From NCBI RefSeq assembly GCF_014252295.1, contig NZ_CP059215.1, forward strand, positions 513,681 through 577,680: DNA of 64,000 nt. The letters are read 5' to 3'. Position numbers and translations under genes: made by a program. This DNA comes from Blattabacterium cuenoti. GTDB lineage: Bacteria; Bacteroidota; Bacteroidia; Flavobacteriales; Blattabacteriaceae. Below the pieces are notes generated by a model. It searched no databases and was not told where the DNA came from. It was given only the letters and a program-made list of their open reading frames with translations. Of this stretch, positions 25,712 to 34,894 are shown piece after piece (position 1 is the first letter of the stretch; each line of letters begins with the position of its first letter).

Positions 25712-27010
25712 ATGAACATTAAAAATATATATCAATTGTATATAAATTCTTCCGGAATAGAAACAAATAGCAAAAAAGTCAAACAAGGGTCTATTTTTAT
25801 AGCTTTAAAAGGAAAAAATTTTAATGGAAATCAATTCTCTAAAGAAGCAATTTCAAATGGAGCATTGTTAGCTATAGTAGATGATAAAAGTATTTCTGCT
25901 TGTGAAAAAATTATTATAGTAGATGATACTTTATTCTTTTTACAAGAATTAGCTTCCTATCATAGGTTTCAATTACGTCATATTCCTATTATTGCTATTA
26001 CCGGGAGTAACGGAAAAACTACTACAAAAGAACTTATTAAAGTTGTTCTTTTTCAAAAATATAAAAAAATTCATTTTACTAAAGATAATTTCAATAATCA
26101 TATAGGAATTCCATTAACTATACTTTCCATGCCTAAAAATGCAGAAATATCTGTTATAGAAATTGGAGCTAATCATGAAAAAGAAATCGAAAAAATGTGT
26201 TCTATCATTAAACCTGATTATGGATATATAACTAGCTTTGGAAAAGCTCATTTAGAAGGATTTCAAAGTGTAAAAGGAATTATACGTGGAAAATTAGAGT
26301 TATATCATTTTTTAAAAAAGAATAAAAAAGTGGTATTTGTCAATGGAGATGATCCTATTCAATTAAACGAAAGTACAGGTATGAATAGATACATTTTTTC
26401 TGAAAAAAAAAAATCAGATATAAAAATTAAATATTTATGGAAAGAATCTCATTTAGAATCAATTTTATATATTGATAATATGAAAGTTTGTTCTCCATTA
26501 GTAGGAAATTATAATCTACACAACATAGCTTCTGCCATATCCATTGGAATATATTTTAAAGTTCCTATAGAAAAAATAAAAAATGCTGTAGAAAAATATA
26601 TTCCAAAAAACTATCGTTCTCAGATTATTAATAGAAAAAATATGAAAATTATTATAGATTGTTATAATGCAAATCCTACTAGCATGATCAAATCTCTAAC
26701 TTTTTTTAATAATAATATTAAAGGAAATAAAATTTCTATATTAGGAGATATGTTGGAATTAGGATTGTATTCTAATTATGAACATGAAAAAATAATTTCT
26801 TTTTTAGAAAAAAGTAACATAAATATAACATTCTTAATTGGAGAAATTTTTTTCAATGCTAAGTTGAAAACTTCTCCTAAAGTAAGAAAATTTATAAATA
26901 AAGAAAAATTTATTAACTGGATCAAAAAACACCCATTTCAAAAAATTGATTATGTTCTTATTAAAGGTTCAAGAAAAATAGCATTGGAAAGCATTATTGA
27001 TTTAATTTAA
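25712..27010 (+). CDS. murF: UDP-MurNAc-tripeptide--D-Ala-D-Ala ligase
   Basis: Last cytosolic step of the peptidoglycan precursor pathway. The 432 residues include the N-terminal UDP-MurNAc binding domain, the ATP loop ITGSNGKTTTKELI (96-109), the central SVIEIGANHEKEI with the Mur-ligase Glu, and the C-terminal domain with DCYNANPTSM and LGDMLELG. All are diagnostic of MurF rather than MurC/D/E. The gene lies 12 bp after dacA; a good promoter for pdhA follows, so it probably ends this operon. It shows that a cell wall is still made. Confidence 0.96.
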   Translation: MNIKNIYQLYINSSGIETNSKKVKQGSIFIALKGKNFNGNQFSKEAISNGALLAIVDDKSISACEKIIIVDDTLFFLQELASYHRFQLRHIPIIAITGSNGKTTTKELIKVVLFQKYKKIHFTKDNFNNHIGIPLTILSMPKNAEISVIEIGANHEKEIEKMCSIIKPDYGYITSFGKAHLEGFQSVKGIIRGKLELYHFLKKNKKVVFVNGDDPIQLNESTGMNRYIFSEKKKSDIKIKYLWKESHLESILYIDNMKVCSPLVGNYNLHNIASAISIGIYFKVPIEKIKNAVEKYIPKNYRSQIINRKNMKIIIDCYNANPTSMIKSLTFFNNNIKGNKISILGDMLELGLYSNYEHEKIISFLEKSNINITFLIGEIFFNAKLKTSPKVRKFINKEKFINWIKKHPFQKIDYVLIKGSRKIALESIIDLI

Positions 27011-27016
27011 TTATTC

Positions 27017-27048
27017 TTTGTATATTGAGTCTTTAAAGATTAAATTTG
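27017..27048 (+). promoter_or_regulatory. Bacteroidota-type promoter for pdhA-pdhC
   Basis: TTTG at 27017-27020 and TAAATTTG at 27041-27048 are separated by 20 bp, matching the flavobacterial consensus (TTTG, about 19-20 bp, TAnnTTTG) at both boxes. Transcription would start near 27055, about 30 bp before the pdhA ATG. This is the best promoter match in the window. Confidence 0.75.
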
Positions 27049-27086
27049 CATTATCATAGATAGATAATATCATAAAATTTTTTCTT

Positions 27087-28082
27087 ATGAAAGAAATTAC
27101 CACCGAAACCTATCTTAAATGGTTTAAGGATATGTCTTTTTGGAGAAAATTTGAGGATAAATGTCGTTCCCTATACTTAAAACAGAAAATTAGAGGATTT
27201 TTACATTTATATAATGGACAAGAAGCCATTCCTGCAGGATTAACCCATGCTATGGATATGACTAAAGACAAAATTATCACTGCTTATAGATGTCATATCA
27301 TTCCTATATCTATGGGTGTAGATCCAAAAAAAGTGATGGCTGAACTTTTAGGAAAAAAAACAGGAACATCCCGTGGTCTAGGAGGGTCTATGCATATCTT
27401 TAGTAAAAAACATCGTTTTTATGGAGGACATGGAATTGTAGGTGGACAAATTCCATTAGGAGCTGGAATTGCTTTTGCTGATAAATATTTTAATAGAAAT
27501 GCAGTTACTTTAACTATTATGGGAGACGGTGCTGTAAGACAAGGATCTTTACATGAAACATTGAATATGTCTATGATATGGAAACTTCCTGTTGTCTTCA
27601 TATGTGAAAACAATAAATATGCTATGGGAACTTCTGTAGAAAGAAGTACAAATGTAAAAGAAATTTATAAAATAGGTTTATCATATGGTATGCCTTCTTA
27701 TACTGTAGACGGAATGAATCCTGAAAAAATAGCAAGAGCAGCTTCTATTGCCATAGAAAAAGCTAGAAGAGGAGAAGGATCTACTTTTTTAGAGATTCAA
27801 ACATACAGATACAGAGGACATTCTATGTCAGATTCTGAATTATATCGTAGCAGAGAGGAAGTACTTTCTTATAAAAAAAGAGATCCTATTTTAAAATTGA
27901 AAAATACTATTTTAAAAAATAAATGGGAAACTATAGATAATTTAAATGCTATAGATAATGAAGTGAAAAACGAAGTAGAATCCTGTGTAAAATTTGCGGA
28001 GAAATCGGATTTTCCTTCTTTAGAAGAAATGTATGATGCTGTTTACAACGAAAACAATTATCCTTTTTTAGATAAAATTTAA
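27087..28082 (+). CDS. pdhA: Pyruvate dehydrogenase E1 component, alpha subunit
   Basis: Thiamine-diphosphate-dependent decarboxylation of pyruvate, with a separate beta subunit (not in this window). The 331 residues include the ThDP motif starting at GDGA (146-149) and closing at ENN (174-176), the FYGGHGIVGGQIPLGAG region, and the phosphorylation-loop-like YRYRGHSMSDSE. Its own promoter lies upstream and pdhC is 38 bp downstream. In Bacteroidota pdhA and pdhC are typically paired, with pdhB elsewhere. No sign of decay. Confidence 0.95.
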   Translation: MKEITTETYLKWFKDMSFWRKFEDKCRSLYLKQKIRGFLHLYNGQEAIPAGLTHAMDMTKDKIITAYRCHIIPISMGVDPKKVMAELLGKKTGTSRGLGGSMHIFSKKHRFYGGHGIVGGQIPLGAGIAFADKYFNRNAVTLTIMGDGAVRQGSLHETLNMSMIWKLPVVFICENNKYAMGTSVERSTNVKEIYKIGLSYGMPSYTVDGMNPEKIARAASIAIEKARRGEGSTFLEIQTYRYRGHSMSDSELYRSREEVLSYKKRDPILKLKNTILKNKWETIDNLNAIDNEVKNEVESCVKFAEKSDFPSLEEMYDAVYNENNYPFLDKI

Positions 28083-28120
28083 AACTTCGTGATGAATGAT
28101 CAAAAAAATACTTTAGAATC

Positions 28121-29308
28121 ATGGCAGAAATAATATCCATGCCCCAATTAAGTGATACAATGGAAGAGGGGACTGTAATTAAATGGAATAAAAAAATAGG
28201 AGATAAAGTTTCTGAAGGAGATATTATAGCTGAAATAGAAACAGATAAAGCTACTCAAGATTTTGAAATAGATATTAGTGGTGTTTTACTTTTTATTGGG
28301 GTTCAAGAAGGGGAAAAAACATGCGTAAATGATATATTAGCGATAATAGGAGAAAAAGGGGAAGATATCAGTCATCTAATTTCGGAGTCGAAATCAAAAG
28401 AAAAACAGAAACATAAAATAAAAGAAAAAGAAGAAAAAAAGAATAACAAATATCCAAAATATAAAGAAAATAGAATATTCATTTCTCCTTTAGCAAAAAA
28501 AATGGCTAAAAAAATAGGAATATCTATAAAAGATATCAAGAAAGGAAGTGGAGAAAATGGAAGAATCATTAAAAGAGACATTGAATATTATGAAAAAACA
28601 AAATTTAAGTTAAAGGAAAAAGAAATAAATCAAAAAATTTCTCATTCTTCTATGAGAAAAAGAATAGCAAAACATTTAACTTTTTCTAAATTTTCTGCTC
28701 CGCATTATTATTTATTTAGTGAAATAAATGTAGATAAATTAATTAAATTCAGGAAAAAGTTAAATGATAAACTTTCTTTAGAAGATAAAATATCCTTTAA
28801 TGATATTATTATAAAATCAGTAGCTCAATCTTTGAAAAAAAATCCATATATGAATGTATCTTGGAATGAAGATCAAGTTATACTTCATTCACATATTCAT
28901 ATTGGAGTAGCTGTAGCAGTAAAAGATGGGTTAATAGTTCCAGTTATTCGTAATGCAGATAAAAAGTCATTATTACAAATATCTAAAGAAATCAAAGACA
29001 AAGTATTACGTTCAAAATTAAAAAAAATACAACCGGAAGAAATAGAAAACAGCACTTTTACAGTTTCTAATTTAGGAATGTATGGGATAGAATCTTTTAC
29101 TTCTATTATTAATATTCCCAATTCTTCTATTTTATCTATAGGTTCTATTATGAAAAAACCAATTATCAAGGATTCTAAGATAGAAATAGGAAGTATCATG
29201 AAAATTACTTTGTCTTGTGACCATAGAATTATAGACGGAGCTGTAGGAAGTAGTTATATTCATTCTCTTAGAAATTTTTTAGAAGATCCTATTACTATAT
29301 TATTTTAA
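28121..29308 (+). CDS. pdhC: Pyruvate dehydrogenase E2, dihydrolipoamide acetyltransferase
   Basis: Core of the pyruvate dehydrogenase complex, making acetyl-CoA. The 395 residues are a single lipoyl domain (lipoyl Lys43 in ETDKATQ), a Lys/Glu linker (about 85-118), a peripheral-subunit-binding domain (about 120-154, ISPLAKKMAKKIGISIKDI), and the acyltransferase core with H368 and D372 in DHRIIDGAVG. Many free-living flavobacteria carry two lipoyl domains, so this may be a trimmed version (from memory). Its 3' end overlaps the convergent terC-like gene by 9 bp. Confidence 0.94.
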   Translation: MAEIISMPQLSDTMEEGTVIKWNKKIGDKVSEGDIIAEIETDKATQDFEIDISGVLLFIGVQEGEKTCVNDILAIIGEKGEDISHLISESKSKEKQKHKIKEKEEKKNNKYPKYKENRIFISPLAKKMAKKIGISIKDIKKGSGENGRIIKRDIEYYEKTKFKLKEKEINQKISHSSMRKRIAKHLTFSKFSAPHYYLFSEINVDKLIKFRKKLNDKLSLEDKISFNDIIIKSVAQSLKKNPYMNVSWNEDQVILHSHIHIGVAVAVKDGLIVPVIRNADKKSLLQISKEIKDKVLRSKLKKIQPEEIENSTFTVSNLGMYGIESFTSIINIPNSSILSIGSIMKKPIIKDSKIEIGSIMKITLSCDHRIIDGAVGSSYIHSLRNFLEDPITILF

Positions 29309-30001
29309 TTTTTTTGATATTATTTTTTTCCCTAATGAAAAAAAAATAGGAATAATAAATATAAAAAAAGTTAATAACGAAAATATTCCATCGGATATGA
29401 AAAAAATATAAGGAGAAAAAATAAGTTTCATTCCGAGAATGATGATTATGAAAAAAGCAGAAATTTTCAATTCTGGAAATTTTTCCATTAATTGAATAAA
29501 AAATTGAGCAATTAATCTCATAGATAGAATTCCTATAAATACACCTAAAAAAATTAATAAAAAATTTTCTGACAACGCAACAGAAGCAAAAATATTGTCA
29601 ATGGAAAAAGATAAATCCATAATTTCTACGAAGAGAACAATTTTCCAAAGGGAATCTTTTTTTTTTACATTTTTGGAATTTTTTGGTAAAAAAATTTTTT
29701 TTGTTAAAAAATAATTTAATCCTACGAAAATTAAATATAAACCTCCCAATGGTTTTAACCACCATACTCTTATTAATGTAGAAGCGAACAGCAAACATAA
29801 TCCTCTAAAAAAATAAGCTCCAATAATTCCATATTTTATAGCTTTTTTTCTATCTTCTTTTTTCAGATTCACAATCATAGAAGCTAATATGGCTGCATTA
29901 TCTATGGATAAAATGCTTTCTATTAAAAATAGGTTTCCTATAATAGTGATAGATAAAAGAGGATGATCAATAATTTCTTTAATAGATTGTACAAAATCCA
30001 T
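29300..30001 (-). CDS. TerC-family integral membrane protein
   Basis: A multi-helix inner-membrane protein (233 residues, about seven segments). The two family motifs with a conserved Asp are present: ESILSIDNAAILASMI in the first helix and MDLSFSIDNIFASVALS in the middle. TerC/Alx proteins are linked to manganese efflux and metal loading of secreted proteins in other bacteria; the role here is inference. The C-terminus is short and ends in a Lys-rich tail. It lies 3 bp after the ABC exporter gene, so it is co-transcribed with it. Confidence 0.88.
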   Translation of the reverse strand: MDFVQSIKEIIDHPLLSITIIGNLFLIESILSIDNAAILASMIVNLKKEDRKKAIKYGIIGAYFFRGLCLLFASTLIRVWWLKPLGGLYLIFVGLNYFLTKKIFLPKNSKNVKKKDSLWKIVLFVEIMDLSFSIDNIFASVALSENFLLIFLGVFIGILSMRLIAQFFIQLMEKFPELKISAFFIIIILGMKLIFSPYIFFISDGIFSLLTFFIFIIPIFFSLGKKIISKKLK

Positions 30002-30004
30002 TTT

Positions 30005-31828
30005 TTAAAAACTTTGCAAGTTCATTAGCTTACAGTAAGTTCCTTTTTTATTAATTAAAGCTTTATGCTGGCCTTGTTCTATGATTTTCCCTTTTTCTAA
30101 AACAATAATATTGTCTGCATTTTGAATAATGGGAGAAGATAATCGGTGAGCTATTACGATAGACGTTCTATTTTTTATCATTTTATTTAATGCTACTTGA
30201 ACTGCAATTTCTGATTCTGTATCTAGAGAGGAAGTAGCTTCATCCAAAATCATGATCAATGGGTTTTTAAAGACTGCTCTAGCTATACTAATTCTCTGTT
30301 TTTGCCCTAAAGATAATTTATTTCCATTATATCCAATAACAGTATTATATCCTTTTGGAAGTTTTTCTATAAAACAATGTGCATTTGCAATTTTAGCTGC
30401 TTTTATTACAGAATTAACCGATATTTTTTCTTCTATACCTAATGATATATTATTGAAAATAGAATCATTAAAAAGAACTGGTTCTTGAGTTACCATTCCT
30501 AATAATTTTCTATAGTCTTTAATCCTTAAATATTTAATATTAACTCCATCAATAGTTATTTTTCCGTATGTTACATCATAAAAATTAGCTAATAAATTAG
30601 CTATAGTAGATTTTCCACTTCCAGATCTTCCTACTAAAGCTATTGTTTTTCCTTTTTTTAAAGAAAAACTTAAATTTTTAATTAGAACAGATTTTTTATA
30701 AATAAATGTTACATTTTTAAATAAAATCTCGTTTTCAAAACGAGAAATAGATTTTGATCTAATTTTTTCATTGTATATACATTTAGTATTTAATATTTCC
30801 ACAATACGTTCTGCAGAAGCTATTCCTTTCTGAACATTAGATACAGAATTTACTAAACTCTTTGCTGGGTTAATAATTTGAAAAAATAATCCTACAAAAG
30901 GAAAAAGTGTTTCTGGTTCCATACCTTTTTTTTCCAAAAAAAGTTTTCCACCATACCAAATGATTAAAATCATTGTAATGGAACCTAATAATTCACTTGT
31001 TGGAGCAGCTAATTCTTTTTTTCTATTAACACGAGAAGAAAGTATTTTTTGATATTCAGATACTTTTTCAAATCTTTTTTGCATTTTATTTTCAGCATGA
31101 AAAATATTTATAATTTTTGTGGAATTTAAAGTTTCTTCTATAAAAGAAAATAGTTTTCCTAACTGATTTTGAGCTCCTCTTGCTTCTTTTTTGAAACTTT
31201 TTCCTATAATGGAAATAAAAGTACCCATTAAAGGAAGTAATAAAAAAGCAAATAATGTTAAATGATAACTCATAAAAAACAAAGTGAACAAATGAAAAAA
31301 AACCATTATTGAAGAACTAATTAAATTAGCTAAAGAATTAACGATGGAAATTTCTATTTCATTAACATCATTGGATAATCTAGACATCAAATCTCCACTT
31401 CTTTTATCGTTAAAAAAAATCGCTGGTAAAGACAATATTTTTTTGTGAAAATCATTTCTAATATTTTTAACAATAGAAGTTCTTATTCCGATTAAAAAAT
31501 ATTCTGATAAGTATCGAAAAATGTTTCTGATTAAAAAAATCAGAATAATAAAAAAACAAAATATAGCTAAAGTATTTATTTTTCCATATTTATATGATAG
31601 TATTTTTATATAATCATGAACATATTTTATGATAATATCAAAACAATTGTAAGAATTAAAAAAAGTTGTTTTATTTTTTGAAGATTCAATAAAAATACTT
31701 AGAACAGGAGAAATAGATATAATGGATATAACTGAAAATAAAGAATGCAGAAAATTACATAATATATTGATAATATAGTGATATTTATAAGGCTTTGAAT
31801 AAGCTAAAATTTTTTTAAGTGCATTCAT
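30005..31828 (-). CDS. ABC exporter, MsbA-like (fused membrane and ATPase domains)
   Basis: Half-transporter of 607 residues that should act as a homodimer in the inner membrane. Six hydrophobic segments occupy about 18-330. The ATPase domain has Walker A GRSGSGKST (400-408), signature LSLGQ (505-509) and Walker B LIMILDE (524-530). The order and length resemble MsbA lipid flippases, and lptC lies 6.5 kb away, so lipid A/lipid export is plausible; drug or peptide export cannot be excluded. A TACCTTTG -7 box lies 20 bp upstream. It diverges from secDF. Confidence 0.9.
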   Translation of the reverse strand: MNALKKILAYSKPYKYHYIINILCNFLHSLFSVISIISISPVLSIFIESSKNKTTFFNSYNCFDIIIKYVHDYIKILSYKYGKINTLAIFCFFIILIFLIRNIFRYLSEYFLIGIRTSIVKNIRNDFHKKILSLPAIFFNDKRSGDLMSRLSNDVNEIEISIVNSLANLISSSIMVFFHLFTLFFMSYHLTLFAFLLLPLMGTFISIIGKSFKKEARGAQNQLGKLFSFIEETLNSTKIINIFHAENKMQKRFEKVSEYQKILSSRVNRKKELAAPTSELLGSITMILIIWYGGKLFLEKKGMEPETLFPFVGLFFQIINPAKSLVNSVSNVQKGIASAERIVEILNTKCIYNEKIRSKSISRFENEILFKNVTFIYKKSVLIKNLSFSLKKGKTIALVGRSGSGKSTIANLLANFYDVTYGKITIDGVNIKYLRIKDYRKLLGMVTQEPVLFNDSIFNNISLGIEEKISVNSVIKAAKIANAHCFIEKLPKGYNTVIGYNGNKLSLGQKQRISIARAVFKNPLIMILDEATSSLDTESEIAVQVALNKMIKNRTSIVIAHRLSSPIIQNADNIIVLEKGKIIEQGQHKALINKKGTYCKLMNLQSF

Positions 31829-31848
31829 TTAATATTATTAATCCTAAA

Positions 31849-31882
31849 CAAAGGTAAAAAATTTTTTAATCTGTTAGTGAAA
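31849..31882 (-). promoter_or_regulatory. Putative promoter for the ABC exporter-terC unit
   Basis: On the minus strand TACCTTTG (31849-31856) matches TAnnTTTG, with TTTC (31879-31882) 22 bp upstream in place of TTTG. The start site would be near 31842. The 119-bp divergent spacer also has a 9-bp stem (31900-31924) in the secDF leader; I saw no convincing plus-strand promoter box. Confidence 0.5.
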
Positions 31883-31947
31883 TAATAATTTCATATCTAA
31901 TTTTTATATTTTTACTATAAAAATCTAAAAATCGTTAGAAAAATAAG

Positions 31948-34656
31948 ATGCGTATAGGAAATTTTTTTACTATTTTTATAACCATAATATTAACTATAAT
32001 TTGTTTATATTATATATGTGTAAATAACAAAAAAACACTCAATCTAGGTTTAGATTTAAAAGGAGGAATTAGCATAATCTTAGATGTATCTGAAAAAGAT
32101 TTATTAAAAAAACTTTCTGAAAATTCTAAAAATCCTTTTTTTATAAAAGCATTGGAATATGCAGATAAGAGAAAAAAGGAAAATTCAAATACAGATTATT
32201 TTTCGTCTTTTACAAATTTTTTTGATCGATTAAATATTAATTTATCTTCTCCTGACTTATTTGGTAATAGATCAAATATGGAAGAAATTAATTCAAACAG
32301 TTCTAATGTAGAAGTAGAAAATTTTCTTAGAAAGAAAATAGAATCATCTATTATTTCCATTCAAAATATATTAAGATCTAGAATAGATCAGTTCGGAGTT
32401 TCACTACCAAATATACAACGTATAAAAAATTCTAATCGAATATTAGTTGAGCTGTCCGGAATCAAAGATGTAGATAGAATAAAAAATATTTTAGAAAAAA
32501 AAGCAGAATTACATTTTTTTGAAACTTATAAAGTACAAGAAGTTATTCCGTATTTAAAAAAAATAGATCAACTTTTTCATAGTTCTCATAGAAAAATTAA
32601 TAAATCTTTTGTAGACATTTTAAATATTTCTAACCTGAAATCAGTTAATACAGTTGGATTAGTTCATAAAAAATATAAAAAAGTAATTTCTGAATTTTTG
32701 AATTCTTTAGAATTTAAAGAAGAATTACCATATAATTTACATCATATTAAATTTTTGTGGGGAAATAAAAGTGTTAATAATTATTTTCAATTATTTGCTG
32801 TAAAAATAAATAATGAAGAAATAGATTCTTTTTTAAATGGAGATATTGTAACTCATGCTTATAAATCTCTTGGATCTTTTAATGAAATATTCGTCAACAT
32901 AAAAATGAATCAAGAAGGAACTAAAAAATGGAAAATATTTACTGAAAAAAATATAGGAAAAAATATAGCGATAGTACTTGATAATTTTGTGTATTCAATA
33001 CCTTTAGTTCAATCAGTTATTCCAAATGGAATGTCTCAAATATCTGGACATTTTTCTATGCAAGAATCTAATGATTTAGTTAATGTATTAAATGCAGGAG
33101 AACTTCCTATTTCAGTAAATATTATTCAAACTGACATTATAGGACCTTCTTTGGGAAAAGTTTCAATTCAAAAAGGAGTAAAATCTTTTTTAATATCCTT
33201 GTTTTTTGTATTTTTTTGGATGATTTTTTATTACTCTATTCCAGGATTGTACTCGAATATTATTTTAATTTTCAATATAATATTTATTTTTGGTATTCTT
33301 ATTTCTATAAACGCTGTATTAACTCTTCCTGGAATTGCAGGAATTATATTAACATTAGCAATGTCTATGGATTCTACGATCCTAATTTATGAAAAAATAA
33401 AAGAAAATATAAGAAATAAAGTTTCCATTTTTACATCTATTCATAATAGTTATTCCTTCCATGGAGCTCTATCTTCCATTATAGATGGTCAAATTACTAC
33501 TTTATTATGTGGAATTATTTTATTCTATTTCGGAACAGGACCAATTAAAGGATTTTCCACGACTTTAGTTATTGGAATCATAATATCTGTATTTACTTCT
33601 ACTTGTTTAGGAAAATTATTATTAATATGGCATCTAAAAAAATATAAAAATATTTCTTTTATAAATAAATTTTTCATTAATTTTTTTTATAAAATTCAAA
33701 ATATAAAATTTGATTTTTTATCTAAAAGAATATGGTATTACATAACTTCTTCTATTCTTTTAATATTTAGTATTTCTTCTCTGATATTTCAAGGATTAAA
33801 TCTTGGATTAGATTTTGTAGGAGGACGTTCTTATGTAATACTTTTTGATAGAAAAGTAATTCCTGAAAAAATTTCAGAAATTTTATCAAAAACTTTTATA
33901 GAAGAAGGGAAACCTTCATTTCCAAATGTAAAAATATTTGGAAATGAAAATCAACTAAAAATAGTAACTAAATATAAAATATTGGAACAAAATCATAAAA
34001 TAGACGAAGAAATTTTGCAAAAAATTTTCATTTCTTTGAGAAATTATTTTCCTGTTCATTTTCATTTTAAGGATTTTAAAAATATAGAAAAAGATAAACC
34101 TTTGGGAATTCTTTCTTCCGAAAGAATAGAACCTATAATAGCTAAAGATATGAAAGGAAAATCTCTTCTATCAATATCCCTTTCTTTAATTACAATATTT
34201 TTATACATCTTTTTAAGATTTAAAAAATGGCAATTTGGATTAGGAGCTGTCGCGTCTTTAATTCATGATTCAATTATTGTACTGGGCGTATACTCTTTTT
34301 TTTACAGAAAGTTTCCTATATTTGAAATAGATCAATCTTTTATAGCCGCATTGTTAACTATAATTGGATACTCCATTAATGATACTGTAATTATTTATGA
34401 CCAAATAAGAAAAATCTCAAAAAAAACAATGTTCTTAACAATGAAACAAACTATTAATAATGGTATTAATAGTTCTTTGACTAGAACTATTAATACTTCA
34501 CTAATTACTTTATTAGTAATTTTTATTATTTTTTTATTTGGAGGATCTAGTCTTCGAAGTTTTATGTTAGCTTTATTTATTGGAGTAAGCATTGGAACTT
34601 ATTCTTCTCTATTTATAGCTCCATCTATTGTATACGATTTTTGTAAAAAAAAATAA
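31948..34656 (+). CDS. secDF: Protein translocase subunit SecDF (fused)
   Basis: Proton-driven accessory of the Sec translocon that pulls exported proteins out on the periplasmic side. The 902-residue protein is SecD and SecF fused, as is usual in Bacteroidota. The SecD half has one N-terminal helix, LGLDLKGGISIILDV (about 32-46), a large periplasmic region, and the membrane block with SMDSTILIYEKIKENIR. The SecF half has GLNLGLDFVGGRSYVI and GYSINDTVIIYDQIRK. Both conserved D..N/IYE-type proton-path segments are kept. Two long perfect stem-loops lie in the SecF half. tatA follows after 4 bp, giving a small export operon. Confidence 0.96.
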   Translation: MRIGNFFTIFITIILTIICLYYICVNNKKTLNLGLDLKGGISIILDVSEKDLLKKLSENSKNPFFIKALEYADKRKKENSNTDYFSSFTNFFDRLNINLSSPDLFGNRSNMEEINSNSSNVEVENFLRKKIESSIISIQNILRSRIDQFGVSLPNIQRIKNSNRILVELSGIKDVDRIKNILEKKAELHFFETYKVQEVIPYLKKIDQLFHSSHRKINKSFVDILNISNLKSVNTVGLVHKKYKKVISEFLNSLEFKEELPYNLHHIKFLWGNKSVNNYFQLFAVKINNEEIDSFLNGDIVTHAYKSLGSFNEIFVNIKMNQEGTKKWKIFTEKNIGKNIAIVLDNFVYSIPLVQSVIPNGMSQISGHFSMQESNDLVNVLNAGELPISVNIIQTDIIGPSLGKVSIQKGVKSFLISLFFVFFWMIFYYSIPGLYSNIILIFNIIFIFGILISINAVLTLPGIAGIILTLAMSMDSTILIYEKIKENIRNKVSIFTSIHNSYSFHGALSSIIDGQITTLLCGIILFYFGTGPIKGFSTTLVIGIIISVFTSTCLGKLLLIWHLKKYKNISFINKFFINFFYKIQNIKFDFLSKRIWYYITSSILLIFSISSLIFQGLNLGLDFVGGRSYVILFDRKVIPEKISEILSKTFIEEGKPSFPNVKIFGNENQLKIVTKYKILEQNHKIDEEILQKIFISLRNYFPVHFHFKDFKNIEKDKPLGILSSERIEPIIAKDMKGKSLLSISLSLITIFLYIFLRFKKWQFGLGAVASLIHDSIIVLGVYSFFYRKFPIFEIDQSFIAALLTIIGYSINDTVIIYDQIRKISKKTMFLTMKQTINNGINSSLTRTINTSLITLLVIFIIFLFGGSSLRSFMLALFIGVSIGTYSSLFIAPSIVYDFCKKK
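33915..33948 (+). repeat. Perfect 13-bp stem-loop in secDF
   Basis: TTCATTTCCAAAT (33915-33927) pairs exactly with ATTTGGAAATGAA (33936-33948) around an 8-nt loop. It lies in the coding sequence of the periplasmic part of the SecF half. Confidence 0.9.
34450..34496 (+). repeat. Three-arm inverted repeat in secDF (14-bp perfect stem plus alternative)
   Basis: GTATTAATAGTTCT (34463-34476) pairs exactly with AGAACTATTAATAC (34483-34496) around TTGACT. An additional upstream ACTATTAATA (34450-34459) can instead pair with TATTAATAGT (34464-34473) around ATGG. The two hairpins exclude each other. The segment encodes the repetitive TINNGINSSLTRTINTS. Confidence 0.88.
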
Positions 34657-34660
34657 GAAA

Positions 34661-34894
34661 ATGATAAATTTTTTATTTATTAGTTTTGAAGAAAGTTTCT
34701 TTATTATTTTTATAGCTATACTTATATTTGGACCAAAAAAGATACCAGGTATAGCCCGTGGATTAGGAGAAGGAATACAACATTTAAAAAATGCTAAAAA
34801 GAAAATAAAAAATGAAATTTTTATGCAAAACAGTAAAAAAAACAAGATAGAAAAGAAAGAAAAAAATGCACCTCCTTATTCTATTAAACGTTAA
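34661..34894 (+). CDS. tatA: Twin-arginine translocase subunit TatA
   Basis: Pore-forming subunit that exports folded proteins. From the ATG at 34661, 4 bp after secDF, the 77-residue product has one N-terminal helix (FLFISFEESFFIIFIAILIF), the hinge FGPKKIPGIARGLGEGI and a charged tail. An upstream GTG/ATG-type extension (34628) would overlap secDF and lacks conservation. Bacteroidota use TatA and TatC without TatB; tatC is not in this window. The last four bases overlap the convergent ppiD gene. Confidence 0.93.
   Translation: MINFLFISFEESFFIIFIAILIFGPKKIPGIARGLGEGIQHLKNAKKKIKNEIFMQNSKKNKIEKKEKNAPPYSIKR

Noticed and set aside
30590-30612. TAGCTAAT..ATTAGCTA palindrome in the ABC exporter gene
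   Set aside because: Only 8 bp; stems of this length are expected many times by chance in such A+T-rich sequence.
34628-34660. Upstream extension of tatA
   Set aside because: It overlaps the end of secDF and adds residues (MYTIFVKKNKK) not seen in TatA; ATG 34661 after a 4-bp gap fits the family.
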